This document shows positions 1 through 11,809 of a DNA stretch of 64,000 bases, piece after piece. The notes beneath the pieces are model-generated. The model was not told where the DNA came from and did not search any database. It saw nothing but the letters and a program-made list of their open reading frames with translations. A program made the position numbers and the translations under genes. Origin of the DNA: Blasia pusilla (taxonomy: Eukaryota; Marchantiophyta; Marchantiopsida; Blasiales); contig CM114273.1 of NCBI GenBank assembly GCA_050084515.1, positions 6,262,001 through 6,326,000 of the forward strand. The letters are read 5' to 3'. Numbering within the stretch: the stretch's first letter is position 1; the number at the start of each line of letters is the position of its first letter.

Positions 1-371
1 CTACAAAAAGAAGAAATATATGAGTCGCATGTCTCACAACATAACTTAACTCCTTGATTCTTACTCATGCTTTGACTATCAAACCTATGGTATGTGCGGC
101 TGAACACATCAAGTTAAAATGTCTTGGATCAGAAACCACCACATCACCTAGGGTTTGGAATCCACTAGAGACATAACAAGATTAACTCTTCGACAACGGA
201 GGTTGCTTGTGTAGTTGCAAGAAGAACATGGAGTTGAATGAGACTCGTAAGTTGTCCTCCTGCAAAACGTAACTCCTCAAATATGATCGTACGAGAAATT
301 GAATTGAATGCGTTAGCCATATCGACTTGAATTGCTACCCCCACTCTTGATGAATATGAAGAGTGGAGCAA
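1..371 (-). pseudogene. LINE fragment: RT palm joined to endonuclease
   Basis: Read on the minus strand, 371 to about 240 encodes a reverse-transcriptase palm stretch (VDMANAFNSISR, then IFEELRFAGGQL) typical of plant non-LTR elements. It runs directly into LHVL..TTQATS and LILLC. That second part is the start of the C-terminal endonuclease seen in the better copy at 12.9 kb (LHVLSSTTQATSRWRVDLVMS). The rest of that endonuclease continues, with many stops, down to base 1. The finger/thumb and zinc-finger parts that should lie between palm and endonuclease are missing, so this is an internally deleted copy. It is not functional. It belongs to the same LINE family as the copy at 11.8-13.5 kb. 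Confidence 0.7.
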
Positions 372-440
372 ATCCCATGCACCACAGTCTCACAACCATC
401 AGGGGTTGCCACTCTAAATTGATGAGGAAGTAAATAGGCA

Positions 441-735
441 CTAAGCCAACTGAGATAAGAACGCTGAAGTGGGAGAACAAGTGCGAAGAAGATAAGAGGG
501 ATGTGGTAGAAAAATTTGGGAAAGAATCCCATAAGCCACTTGGAAATCCCCTAGATGAGGTAAAAAATGAATGTTTTCTAGATCTTTTATGAAGGGACTT
601 ATCCAAGAACTTGGAGACACAGTCGATGAAGCCAATTGGGATCCCAAAAACCCTAACCGCTTCAATGCAGCTAGGAAAATGAGGAGTGAGCGGGACGAAT
701 GTTGAGGGAAGGCGTAAAGGAGAGCATATCTGAAA
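441..735 (-). pseudogene. LINE fragment: RT thumb/connection
   Basis: Three overlapping minus-strand frames here share one alignment with the LINE at 11.9-12.2 kb. Shared words are EAVRVFGIP (EGVRVLGVP there), FLPHLGD.QVAYGILSQ (LLPHLGDPRVAYGILSQ there) and PSYLLRTCSPTSAFL (PPYLLCTCPPTSRFL there). Frame changes show it is decayed. On this strand it lies upstream of the RT palm fragment at 1-371, which is the reverse of the order within the element. The two are therefore separate or rearranged pieces, not one copy. Confidence 0.65.
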
Positions 736-879
736 TTACTAGGTTGGAATTTAAGGTTTATTTAAGAGAGTTGCTCCACAAAATGGGTATAAGTAGTAAC
801 CACTTAAAAAGGAGGATCTATAATGTGAGTATCATTAGCAATATAAGGGAAAAGAAAAGATGGAAATGCTTGGGTTGAT

Positions 880-1145
880 GCTCAAAGGGCATGAAAATGT
901 GCAATGCTCTTGCGCAACAGTATACCCATAAGTACGAGCTACTAATGCTATCGTCTCTCTAACGACATTATGTATGACTGTTTGTGCAAATCAGAAATAT
1001 GGATACCCTTTGCATCAATGGGATCCCCACATACACAATTTGGCACACCTAATAGTCAAGGATGGGGAAGTCCAAGGTGTAACCAAAAAACTATCGATAA
1101 TTAACTTCAAGGAAGACAAAATGGAAGAATAAGAGGATTTTCCGT
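880..1145 (-). pseudogene. LINE fragment: C-terminal zinc finger
   Basis: The minus strand matches the LINE copy at 12,740-12,930 almost base for base around the words ggacttccccatccttc and gggatcccattgatgc. These encode the LPHPSL, CVCRDPIDAKGIHI and AGYTVGQE segments of that copy. It is the knuckle between reverse transcriptase and endonuclease, broken by stops. With the two fragments nearer the window edge, it shows at least two truncated insertions of the same LINE stacked in the first 1.2 kb. Confidence 0.6.
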
Positions 1146-1835
1146 AAGCCATGCCCTCGCTCATGTACCCGCACATAAACGCAGACAAGCTCGATGAGCG
1201 TTTAAGGATGCCTTAGAGAAAATGCAAGAAAAGTTGATTTAGTGCAAATTCTCGAAGATATGCACTTAAAGTCGATGAAGCCCTTCCGTAATCAATTGAT
1301 TGAAAGGGGATAGAATTTCTTGTGTAGCGAGAGGAGGAAGAGCTCGGGAAAATCTTCGTTTTTGTTGAAATAATATGTGCCCCTCCTCTACATTAGCGAC
1401 ATGATCCATCAAGAAAGGTTTATCTTCTTAGAGAAATCGTGAAGTTCATCAATTTCTAAAGGTATCCGGTTTGAAGACTACTATATAAGGTAGACACCTA
1501 ATGGATTGCCCAACCTAATATCAAAAGAAGATAAGGCATCAAAGTAGGGAACTAGGGATTAAAAGATAACTTCTCATATTATAGAAATATCCTATATCAT
1601 AATTTAGTAGTTTATACTTTTTTGTGAAAGCTTGTAGCAAATCCTTCCAAACATACTAGAATGGAATATTCAAAATAGATACTAAATATATATTTCTTTC
1701 TGATTTTTTTCTTTTGAGCCAAATCTCATAATATCAGGTTTCAAAATCCCATACGTGAGTATTTTTCATTTTTAGGATTTTTTTATTAACTTACTCCCAC
1801 TATAAACTTTAGGATTGAATCATTGGATGTACTAG
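1146..1835. other. Spacer upstream of SPATA17-like remnant
   Basis: No supported gene. AT-rich. A 17-nt stretch at 1738-1754 sits between a good acceptor (atatcag) and a good donor (gtgagt) and could be a microexon reading FKIPY in front of the AAWRRK start of the next exon. That is only a guess. Confidence 0.3.
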
Positions 1836-3295
1836 GCTGCTTGGCGAAGAAAGGCAACCTTAAACTTGTTGAAGAAATGGACGTACCATACCATAGTGAT
1901 ACAACGATGCTATCGCGGGCATTTAGGCCAAGAGTTTACAAAAGATTTACGTCGAAAAGAAGACAAATTATTGCGATTGGCATACTTTGGAAAACAAGCA
2001 AAAGTAATCCAAAGGCACTTTCGAGGCTATTGGTCAAGAAAGTATAAGTATGATTACTATAAGAGAACAAGATGGATCAAAGATGTAGTGTGTGCAGGGA
2101 AGAAATTGATGCAAAAAATTTATGAAGACTATAACCAACAGTGGGTAAGAGAGCAAGAAGAAGCAGACAAGAATGTCAATAGCGTGATTGATGACTTCAT
2201 CCAATCAAGTCATTATCGGGTAAGACCATATTTTCAAAAAATCATTTGCATCTTTTCTAAGACTTAGATTCATAATATATATATATAATGATCCATTTAG
2301 TAACCTAATAGAAAAATCTATTGATAAATCCTTAGAAAAATTTCTATTATAGCTTTCAAATAAACTATAATAGTCAATTAGATAGCAAAATGGATAACTT
2401 AAAATTTTAATGGGAGGGAATTGAGCCTATTGCTACCATAAATTTATCGATAAACCCCTTGAATCATCATTGAAATCCTTAAGTGGATAAGGATTAGATT
2501 TTATGAGCATTATCAAGAATCTAAAAGTTGCACTACTCTCCTTGCAACTAGGTTGGTACGGACGTGTGTAAGGGCACGTTCCACTCCCCTCTAATTGCCA
2601 TTTTTGGACGAGGTCGTAGCTATTTGGAAGAACATGTGAGGGATGCTCGACGAAAACAAGTGACTGGAATGCAACTTTGGAAGTTAAAAGGATATGATGA
2701 GTACGGGATCCCTATCAAGGTTGCAAATAACAAATTTTTTATAAAACAAAGCAAAATACCACACTCCAAGTTGAGCATGGACACTGACGCCGAGTTGAAG
2801 AAGCAGCTCTAATTAGCACCATCCTTGGCACCTATATCACTCATGTGGATGCAGGCCCGTATATTACAAAGCGAGACTTGATCTTACGTGCACAAAAAGA
2901 GAAAGATTTACACAATCCACATGCCAAAGACTTCTCTGTACATGGTCTCCATGATCATACTGACTACAACCATCTTGAATATCCAACAATTCGCCAACAA
3001 TCTGAGTGGGGTGCAAGAGAAAGACTAAGAAAAGAGGAGCAATTACGTTTGGAAGCTCAGTTTCCTCAAATGGTTGAGGAACCTTTCACATTGCGCTTGC
3101 CCTGGGAAACTCTTTGATATACACAACAACTTATTTGCTAAGGTGTTTCCTAAGCGACACCATCATACTCATTTCCCACAAGGGATTAAAGATAGAGACC
3201 ATCGACTCAACTCAGAGATTGATCGTAAACCTTGTCATTTGCAATCCATGTCTATTGCTCGTCGGGGTAGTCTTCGTGCTAGCCATGTTACTTGA
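1836..3295 (+). pseudogene. SPATA17-like IQ-motif ciliary protein, broken
   Basis: Likely an axonemal, calmodulin-binding IQ protein. One exon at 1836-2219 begins after ctag with AAWRRKATLNLL and carries two IQ motifs (IVIQRCYRGHLGQE and AKVIQRHFRGYWSRK), then a YYKRTRWIKDVV helix. Its donor (cgg|gtaag) at 2220 and the acceptor at 2551 join in phase 0 to give SSHYR|VGTDVCKGTFHSP, which corresponds to the conserved H-(Y/H)-L...G-(V/I)-(F/Y)-NSP box of SPATA17. Further on, EWGARERLRKEEQLRLE and LFDIHNNLFAKVF resemble the C-terminal half. Frames change at about 2800 (+2 to +1) and about 3112 (+1 to +2) without clear introns. It is therefore a pseudogene, or a gene with assembly indels. The first exon is not found. 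Family membership is by recalled similarity and was not searched. Confidence 0.6.
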
Positions 3296-4873
3296 TACAT
3301 TTAAAATTAGTCCACTCAAAGGATTATTTTATGGAAACCCCTATTATATTTTATATTAAATTAAATAAGAGAGCGATTGAAAAAAAAACTTCATATGGTC
3401 TTAAGGAAAAATTTTATAAGGGACCAAGGCCTCTGCAAATTTATGGTAATTTTTTGAAATTTAAAAAAGAGATTATCAAAGTTGACTATGGTTTCAAGCC
3501 TCCAATGTATGATATTTAATTTTTCTATATTGTTAATTGAAATTGAAGGATATGTTTCAATTTTTTACACAACATGGTAGATCCATTTTTTAATGCATGT
3601 AAGTCATGCGTAATTCAACTTGATTTAATAAAAATTGGTGTAGAAAGATAAGAGCTCATCATCACCCTAGAATTGATCAGCTAATATATCATGATCCTAG
3701 GGATCATAATTCCAATCTCAACTTTCTTATATCCTTATTCTTTAAATCCATATATAGTGTACTGTTGTAGATGATGTATTAGGCCACTCAACTTTACTAA
3801 GATCAAGATCAAGAAGTATTACATTAGATCTTATTTTGCCCTATTCTTTGTTGTTATATTGGTTTGATTTTTTTTCAAATTTTGGAGTTTTTTTGCATTA
3901 GATTTTATAAACCTAAATATGATAAAGATATCATAAAAATTGATGTTGAAGGTTTCAAAATTCAAAGAGATGATATAATGTATAAAAGAACTTATCGTAA
4001 AAAAATAGCCATAAACCAATAACCTATTTTTCATCTATGAACCTATCTTACATAATGAGCTCATGATTATTTGTCATAGGTCTTGTACCAATCTCCATTT
4101 CATAACATTACTAATGTTGTTCATTAAGGAATGTAGTGGATTTTCTTGTGGACCAAATTATTTTCTTTATTATTAGAATTTTTTTCTCTAATATGCTTTA
4201 TGTTATTCTCGATGTCTCCTAATAGAGAAAATTAAAGTAGAGAAAGAAAAGCTCTATGGGATAGGAACATAATAAAGAGGTTGGGTATTAAAGCATAGAC
4301 AGAGGAATAAATTTGAGTTAGAATTAGTTTCTTAGATTTTTAATAATAATTTTATCATTTTCAATGAAATATTATAACTTAAAATTTATGAAATTTGAGT
4401 AGAAAATAGAAGACGGAGGTTATTCCCATGAGTTATGGTGAATATTTCCTTTTGTAAGTGTGGAAATACAAAAGTGATATAAAATAAAGTTCAGTTGGAA
4501 TGAATATTTAAGTTGTTTTAAGGAAATTTAATCTTTGAGGAATATCTTTTAATTTTTAGTAAATGTATTAAACGAGGCTAGGAATCTCAATTATTGCAAG
4601 TATTTGTATCCTCATGTTAATAATCATAGAACTGAAATTGAATAATTTCTAAGTGTAGAAGATTCACAAAATTTTTGTTAAATTATTATTTTGAAAAGAA
4701 TTAAAATTTAAGATAATTGATAGATATTCTTGATAATGGTGGGAGTGTGATGATTTTTTTATATCTTTATGGAGAACGATAGGGCTAGATCTAGTGGAGA
4801 TCTATAAAGTAGTCTCAAGAAACTAATTTTGGTTGTGATTTCTAGGGTAGTTAGACAACAAATTTCATCATAA
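3296..4873. other. AT-rich spacer, no gene recognised
   Basis: Very AT-rich. An open stretch at 3292-3519 (KKTSYGLKEKFYKGPRPLQ) is lysine-rich and unrecognised. It could be a further exon of the preceding remnant, but nothing supports it. Nothing else is seen. Confidence 0.3.
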
Positions 4874-7058
4874 GTGAATTTTAAGATGAAGAGGAGAAAG
4901 AAATATTGTGTTTCGGTGCAAACGGACTTCCGCGAGAATGATGTTCAATATGTGTATGCGGATTGTGCATACCATCCTATACCTGAGCCAAAAGATTTTG
5001 TGGATGGAATTGGACTTCATTATCCGGAGATACCAAAAAAGGTAATATTGCTTCCCTTGGATTCCACAATCCTAGTTATTAGAAACTAATGTTAATATTC
5101 CCTTTATCATATTTTTTTGCTTTGATGATATAGTATATAGCTATAAATTAAGCTTATTGATGCTTGGGTGGATGCAGAAGTTGATCCATCTTGCTCTTCT
5201 GAATGCGATGAGCATAAGGAATATTCTAAAAAAGATGCATTGATTTACCTTAAAGATCCTTCTTATATGCAAGTGGTGGAACCAAAATTCGAAAACAGGA
5301 TAGGCCTTATATATCCACATAGAAGTAGATCTCCGCCCTTTAAACAACCTCGAAAATCATCCTTGGTGAGTTTTAACTTTCTTCCTACACACCATCCTAT
5401 TTCATTGGCAAACTAAAAATTGGGGCTTATTTTTGTAATCCTCAACGTAATTTGCTACTTTGAACAATAATAATTATTCTTTAGTTACTTCTTCTTAGTC
5501 TCATGAATAATGAATTTTTTTGAATGGAAACTACTCTAAGATATGTAATCGATAAGGTGATATTCTTATGCTAGGTATGCTATTACTTGAAAGATAAGAC
5601 TACTGTGGTTAAGCATTTCCAAAGTTTATTGATATATATCTTTATTTATATTTTCTAACTTAAGCCATGAAATCTTTGGTTTATCATTGAAGAAATTCAA
5701 TAGTGACATCTATGGGTGAAATATGGGATAGAAATAGGCTTAAAAAGAGTTCTTCAAAAGAAATTCTATTAATAAAAAAGTCCACAAGATACAAGGTTTT
5801 CAAAGATTATACCATATGACTAGTATCTCTATCAAGAAAAAGAAAATAAAACTTGGGATATAGATTCATAAAGACATTCAAAATATCTATAGTTTTCAAC
5901 GGTTCTCTTATTCAAATTCGCATTGTAGGCTGAGCAATATGTGATATTGGAGCCTTTTCACTCATTATCCTATCAAGGTTTATTCTCAATCTTCCCTTCC
6001 TATGTAGCTTACCTTTTCATAGCTCTACTTTTAGTATCTTTGATAACTTTGATGTTCACATCATAAAATTACAATGCTCATTTCATTAGATTTTCCTTTT
6101 GTTGAATATGATAAATAAAAAATTAGGAAATACTCACACTTTTAAGATATCAAGGATCAATTTTGAGAAGTTCTTAACCCACAAAAGAAAAATAATGATA
6201 CCTATTCTTTGTTACATGGAATCTCAGGATTGAAATACCTAGAATCATGTTTATCATTTGAGTCGATATTAGATAAGTTGGAAATGGATGGAGGAGCTCC
6301 ATTTGAAAGTAGGTCAAGAGCATTTGCCTTGCGATTGCTCTTGCGACTACCCACACAAAAAGATGAACTTGAGGGTCCATCTACGATCCGGAAGAATCGA
6401 AAATCGTGTCCATCTAACTACTAAGGTAATGTCCAAAGAAATCCAATACAAATCATAATCAATAGAGTCAATACAAAAGTAACTTTATAAGTCCATATTG
6501 CACGAATAGAAACCTCAAAGTAATATATAATATGCTTTGAGATTGTAGCTAGTTAATCTAAAAATTAGGCTTCAAATTCATGCTGTCATATTTTTGGAAC
6601 TACAATGGTAGATAGTTTAGAATGTATGCCATTTAATATTTTAGTTCTAGCACTTCTTGTAAAAAGTATTTGTATTTATTTATAAGAAGTTGTGGTTATG
6701 GAAATGGTAGGGCAAGCATCATCGAGTATTGACACCAAGGTGTGACACGACCATAATCCAACAACTTGGAAGAGCTAGCGCTATTATCTTCCTACAAAAA
6801 TGCTTGAGAGGCCGAGCAAATCAAATTTCAATGGAGACAACTAGAGTCCGTTGGGAAGAGTCATACGATGAGTTAAACGGTTTTAACCACTCTTATCAAC
6901 CAAAAGATATGGTATCTGGGATTGACTTACAAACTACAATAATAGAGACCACAATTGTGAAAGCATTAGTTGGACAAGTCATTGCAGAGAAACTAGAGAG
7001 TCTTACGGTTGATCCAAAACCAATAATTGAAGCTAACAAGAAAGGATTACTTTTATAA
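4874..7058 (+). pseudogene. CFAP91-like flagellar protein remnant, exons scattered
   Basis: CFAP91 (MAATS1/AAT-1) is a radial-spoke/calmodulin-associated axonemal protein. Three pieces appear in family order. 4874-5041 has VSVQTDFRENDVQ, like the QTDYRD..VQTDPY signature, and ends at AAG|GTAATA. About 6230-6425 has GLKYLESCL and an Arg/Leu-rich helix, like GL.ELESCLPDF. 6729-7058 has AIIFLQKCLRGRANQ, an IQ-like helix matching the family's IYLQKLLRGR..Q. A fourth open segment at 5178-5365, ending TTG|GTGAGT, reads VEPKFENRIGLIYP, echoing PKDFVDGIGLHYP of the first, and I cannot place it. Exon phases do not all join and a stop lies in the 6.2-kb exon, so it is probably a pseudogene. It lies just downstream of the SPATA17-like remnant on the same strand. 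Confidence 0.45.
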
Positions 7059-10000
7059 CCTCTTCACATGAAATATTAATATTGAAAAAATAAGATCCTA
7101 TACTAAGGTAGAAGACTCAAACTCTAGATTTAAAAGATTCATTAATAGCCATTGATATTGCACTATGTACAATATTTGAATGTAAGCTCCATCTCCATCA
7201 ATAATAATTTGTGTTCAAAAGCGAGGGACAAATGGATAGTGGCATAAATGTTTAAACAAAACCTACTCCTCCCCTCCACTCCTCTCACAATCTCACCTAA
7301 ATAATACACATTGATTAAATCATTCATAGGGAAATAATTTCACTAATTTTTATTAATGAAATAATTTCCTATTTCATTTAAATTCATTTTCCCTTCCCAA
7401 AATATCAAATTTGAATTAAGAAACAAAATTACAAGCTTGTTACTATCTATATAATAATTGGCGATCCCATATGCATAATACAACAAGATAGTGAGATAAT
7501 AGGACAAATTATGCAACATGTTTGAATTTTTTTTGTTGAGCTATATTAGATGGATAGAAATAGATAGAGAAAATGAATATAGATTTGAGTGGAATAAAAA
7601 TATTTTATTAATAAATTAATGATTTATTTCATATTATAATGGGTGATTATAAATATTAATAAAGTGGAAAATTTATGATTTAACAAAAAATTTATAATAT
7701 GTGCCTTAATTCCTATTTGATGGAAAGGGAAAATAAACTTTAATTGAGGAGTAGATTTTGTTTGCTTGTTACTATTTTATCTTATTGTGTATATATTATC
7801 GTCAATTATAATATAGATAGATGTATGCTACACACTAGTGTTCTTTTTTTAGCGGAAGTTTGAATTTTCTTTTTCTGTCAAGGTTTTCTTTTATGGCATT
7901 TATTCTTTGAGGGACCAAAGAGGATTCTTCTCCTTTTGAACCCAAGATCCCAAAGAAATACAATTAGCTATAACAAGAAGATTTCATCCTTTATTTTTTT
8001 TGTTTTATTGATCCACTTTATAGATATTTTATGTTCATTGTTCACCTCCTCCAAGTTTCTCCTATATTCAAACTTGTACCTTTCCTAAATTAATATTCAT
8101 TAAATTTTTTTTTCTTTCATCCCATTTACTTTTCTTAACATGGCCAAAACTCTTCTCTCCCATTGCATTTTTTTCTCAACTACATATTATTGTAGTATTT
8201 TAACTAGCTAGTTACTTTTAATTATATATTCTATGAATGGTTTATTTGAAAAAAACAAAGGAAGAGCTATAGTCCAAATAAGTCTTTGCGCTATACATGT
8301 AAATAGAATAAGTGATAGATATAACATTCATAAAAGAATATTTGATGAATTGGATGGCTAGAATGACACAAATATTGATAATACGAGGTTGAAGGAAACC
8401 TATTTGATAATAATTGGCCAAAGGAACTTATGAGAACTAATCCTCTAGAAAAGGTCCATCTATCTTCATCCCCTCAGAGGTAGAGAGATCTCACGATCCC
8501 TTCCAACTGTGTATGCAACCTCTTTCTTCCTCTACAAAGGGACAAAGGATGTTTCTCTCCCCTCTTCAAGGAATGGATGGTCCCTCCAATTTTCTCCCTT
8601 TGCTTGCTTGCCTCGCCCAGCTCCTTCTATCTCATTCTTATTATGTGACCTCTTCTTACTTCTACTCTACTAAGGAATGCATAGGGTTTGTTCTTGCCCT
8701 CTCTCTATCTCTCTTCCCCTATGGTCTATCTTTTTACCCTTGGAGAGGATAGGGAAATATTATGGACAAGGACTCATTCTCTCCTCCTCTCTATTCTCGA
8801 TCCTTCCATTAGATAGAGAGGGTTAATCCTCCTCTACGGTGCATTCTTTCAATTTGTGGAGGAAAAGAGAAGGCCAGTGGAAGCTTATTCTATTCCTTCG
8901 TTCTTTCCCACCCTAAACCTTCTCCTACTTCCTATCTCACCCGCCCCTCACCTATTGGAAATCTATTCCCTATCTCTTTTTCCCTAACTACTTGAATTTT
9001 TTTTTTTCGTTTCCTCTTCTTTCCACTTTAAAATCAAAGAAATTTTAGAGAGTCTAATCTTTTTGATTTTAGGATCTTCTTACAAATATTTTAATATTAC
9101 TATTTAAATTCCCCCCCTTATTTTAGCTCTATGCTTAGATTTTTTTTTCTTTTTTATATGGTTCTTTTGATTTTATAATCATAAATTGTTAAAATTTTAT
9201 CAATTCCCCTCTTCCCCTTCCAAATTTAAAATTGAAAAATCCAAAGAATCCCTAAGAAGGCCTTATTGGAAAAAAAGCCATCGCTTTCTCTCATCTCCTT
9301 ACTATAAAAAATTTTGAATATTTTTTTAGGTTGTTCCTTATTGAAAATTTTGAAAATAAAAAAACTTTCTTACAAGAACGTAATTTTCAATAGGAGAAGA
9401 GAAATTTTATAAGATTTACTGAAATTCCAATCGAGAAAGAAATAAAATTTTAAAAACATATGTCACATCATTTGCATGGTAGCAAAGAGTATCTTCTCAA
9501 CTTTCCAAGACAAAGAGGAGGGCTCCTCCTCCTCTCTTATCGCTGGAGTCCATATCCAAAGCTTGCAAAGTTTTTCATTTAGACCTTGGCTTAGCTTAGG
9601 GAAATGAATAAATTGAAAGAAAGGACGGCTTCACAAAAAATGAATGTTCAATAAGCGCTGAAACATTGTTAAATTTTATACTTCTTCTAAGTTTCGAAAG
9701 AATTGAGGAAGAATTAATAAATATTTGTTGTTTCTTAATGCGTTGTGAGAATATATTCTTTTCTTTCTTCCCTACTAATATTCAAATTCCCTTCAAATAT
9801 AAGTGGGGAAGAAAGAAAAGAATCATTTTTCACCATACATGCAAACAGGATAGAAAGAGAAAAAAAGAAAAATTTTAAAGCATGCTTAAATTTTGTCTTT
9901 AAGAATCTAGTTTTCAATGGAGAAGGGGAATTCTAATTAGATTAGAGATGCCATAGGGAAGGTAAAGAGAAGAGGATAAATATTAGACAAAAGAGCTTCT

Positions 10001-10500
10001 TAAGGTTTTTTTTTAACATTGAATTTTCAATAGGAAATGGGAGGAGAGATAAGACTTATGCACATGTTTTCATGTTGTGAAGACCATGAAGACCATATGC
10101 ACATGCTTTCATGTTATGAAGAAAGATTCAAATTTCCAAATCTCTCTCCTTACTAGATAGCGTTGATTTCTTTCATTAGCGCTGCTTCCAAATGTTTCTT
10201 CGGAGAAAATGATTAAAAATTAAAAAATCTCTCTTTATTAGTTGATAATGGTCTCTCCTTAGCTTATCAAGGTTGATTCTCTCTTGAGAAATTTATTCTT
10301 GTATTGATTCGATTAGAAATGTGTGGTAGTTGCCCAAAACAATTCGTATTCACTTGCCAAAAGTTGATGATTTTTGGTTTTTAAGGAAAATATTACCCTC
10401 TTTCTTCCCCAAAAGTGTCCACATGAGCGTACTAGATATGTCTTTACAATCTAGCGGAAACTAGCAATCGTAAATTTAAGTTCAACCTCTACTCCTCCTC
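7059..10500. other. Spacer, no gene recognised
   Basis: About 3.4 kb with no credible coding sequence. 8.45-9.3 kb is strongly pyrimidine-rich. A short direct duplication (gcacatg.tttcatgtt.tgaag) lies at 10,059-10,122. A 79-bp segment at 7342-7420 also occurs at 46,141-46,219. Confidence 0.4.
7342..7420 (+). repeat. Dispersed 79-bp repeat, copy 1
   Basis: This AT-rich segment (ctaatttttattaatgaa ... gaattaa) aligns without net length change to 46,141-46,219. It is probably a piece of a decayed element of unknown class. Confidence 0.5.
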
Positions 10501-10795
10501 ACCAAGGTTGCACAAAAAGGACTTGTCTATCCATGGAATGGATTTGTTTAGACATGGTATCCCACACCCGCGTCCCCACCACATCATGCACTCATTGCCC
10601 CACCACACCTTGCTTGACCTGATTCCCTACTATGACCCATGTTCGTGGGTCCGGGTAGTAGGAGGGATGCAAGCTAGGGGGAACGCGATGCAAGATTAGG
10701 TGTGGGGATGTGGTCGGTCGGGCAAGCATGGCACGCCCGTCCCTAAGAAGGACATAAGTCTGCGGACACAGACTTTGTCTGTGTGCAACCTTGGT
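10501..10795. mobile_element. Short non-autonomous TIR element, copy 1
   Basis: The 295-bp segment begins ACCAAGGTTGCACA and ends with its exact reverse complement, TGTGCAACCTTGGT. The interior has many short complementary words (ggacttgtc, gtctgcggacacagac). The small ORF across it is not credible as a gene. I see no convincing target-site duplication. A diverged copy in the opposite orientation lies at 24,342-24,678, so this is a dispersed MITE-like family. The superfamily cannot be assigned from the termini alone. Confidence 0.65.
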
Positions 10796-11789
10796 CCTTG
10801 CTAGCCCTCGAAGTGAGCTTGACCTTGAGTCTTACAAGCGAAAGTCTTGAATCAAGTCTTGGAAGATCCATTCAGTTGTGCATTTTGTAGGCGGTTGGTG
10901 AAGTGAAACTGAAGTGACCAACTTCCAATTCAACCAATCTCCCTAATCGCTCACCTAAACAAAAATGCGCGGTTAACTCCTTAAGGTGTGTCCCAAACGA
11001 TTCCTTATCTCAAAGTGGGTGAGGAGAGAGAGGATCCTCCTATGGTACTTTTGGAGTTCTCTAGGGGAACCCCACCTTTCCCAATATTCATCCATACTCT
11101 TGGTTTTAAGGGAAAATTAGCCCACAATCCAAACGTGGTTTGCTTCTTGTGGACCTCTTTTTGACTAATTAATCCCCAAGATAAGTTTGGAGAGTCACTT
11201 CCCCAAACTCATCTTGGAACTTCAATCTGCATTTTTGTGCCATTTAACAAATCACGGTTATTTTGCGGCCTTTCTTGTTTTGCAACAAGTCTCATGGCGT
11301 CTTGGCCATCTTTACTACTCCCATCTTCCTTGCTACTCGCACTTGATTCCAAACTTGGATCAAGAATCTTGCACCAATCTTACCTCGCCCTCATCACTAT
11401 GAGTGGTCGTGTTCCCTATGCTCCTAACCTTGTCTAAAAATGCGCGACCATCTTGACTAGTGTTAGTCTCGTGACAAATTTAGATTTTGGTGGATCACTC
11501 TAAGATTTCTTTTCTTTCAACCCGCGATCATAATTTACTTTTTATTAAGGTTTTATTTTTTTAAATAAATTCTTTTTATCCATTCGTCGTGATGTGATCC
11601 TCCTACCCTCAGGAGTCGATTTGTTTCCACACGCACACGTATTCATTTGATTTGACTTCATGCCCATATTTAATTTGGAAAATACTTAAAATGCCAAAAA
11701 TATGGAAGAGGTGTATTCGGTCTTATCTCTAGTGCTAGATTTGATGCGATAGACGAAAGAAGCTGAAAGGGTCACTCCTAGATCGGTCT
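10796..11789. other. Spacer before LINE
   Basis: No supported gene. The short frames at 11,187-11,437 read in two overlapping phases and match nothing I know. The true 5' limit of the LINE may lie in this stretch. Confidence 0.3.
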
Positions 11790-11809
11790 CTTCTTTCAGT
11801 GAAATAAAG

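Noticed and set aside
8513-8752. 79-residue hydrophobic ORF
   Set aside because: Pyrimidine-rich tract giving Leu/Ser/Phe by composition. No start context or homologous motif.
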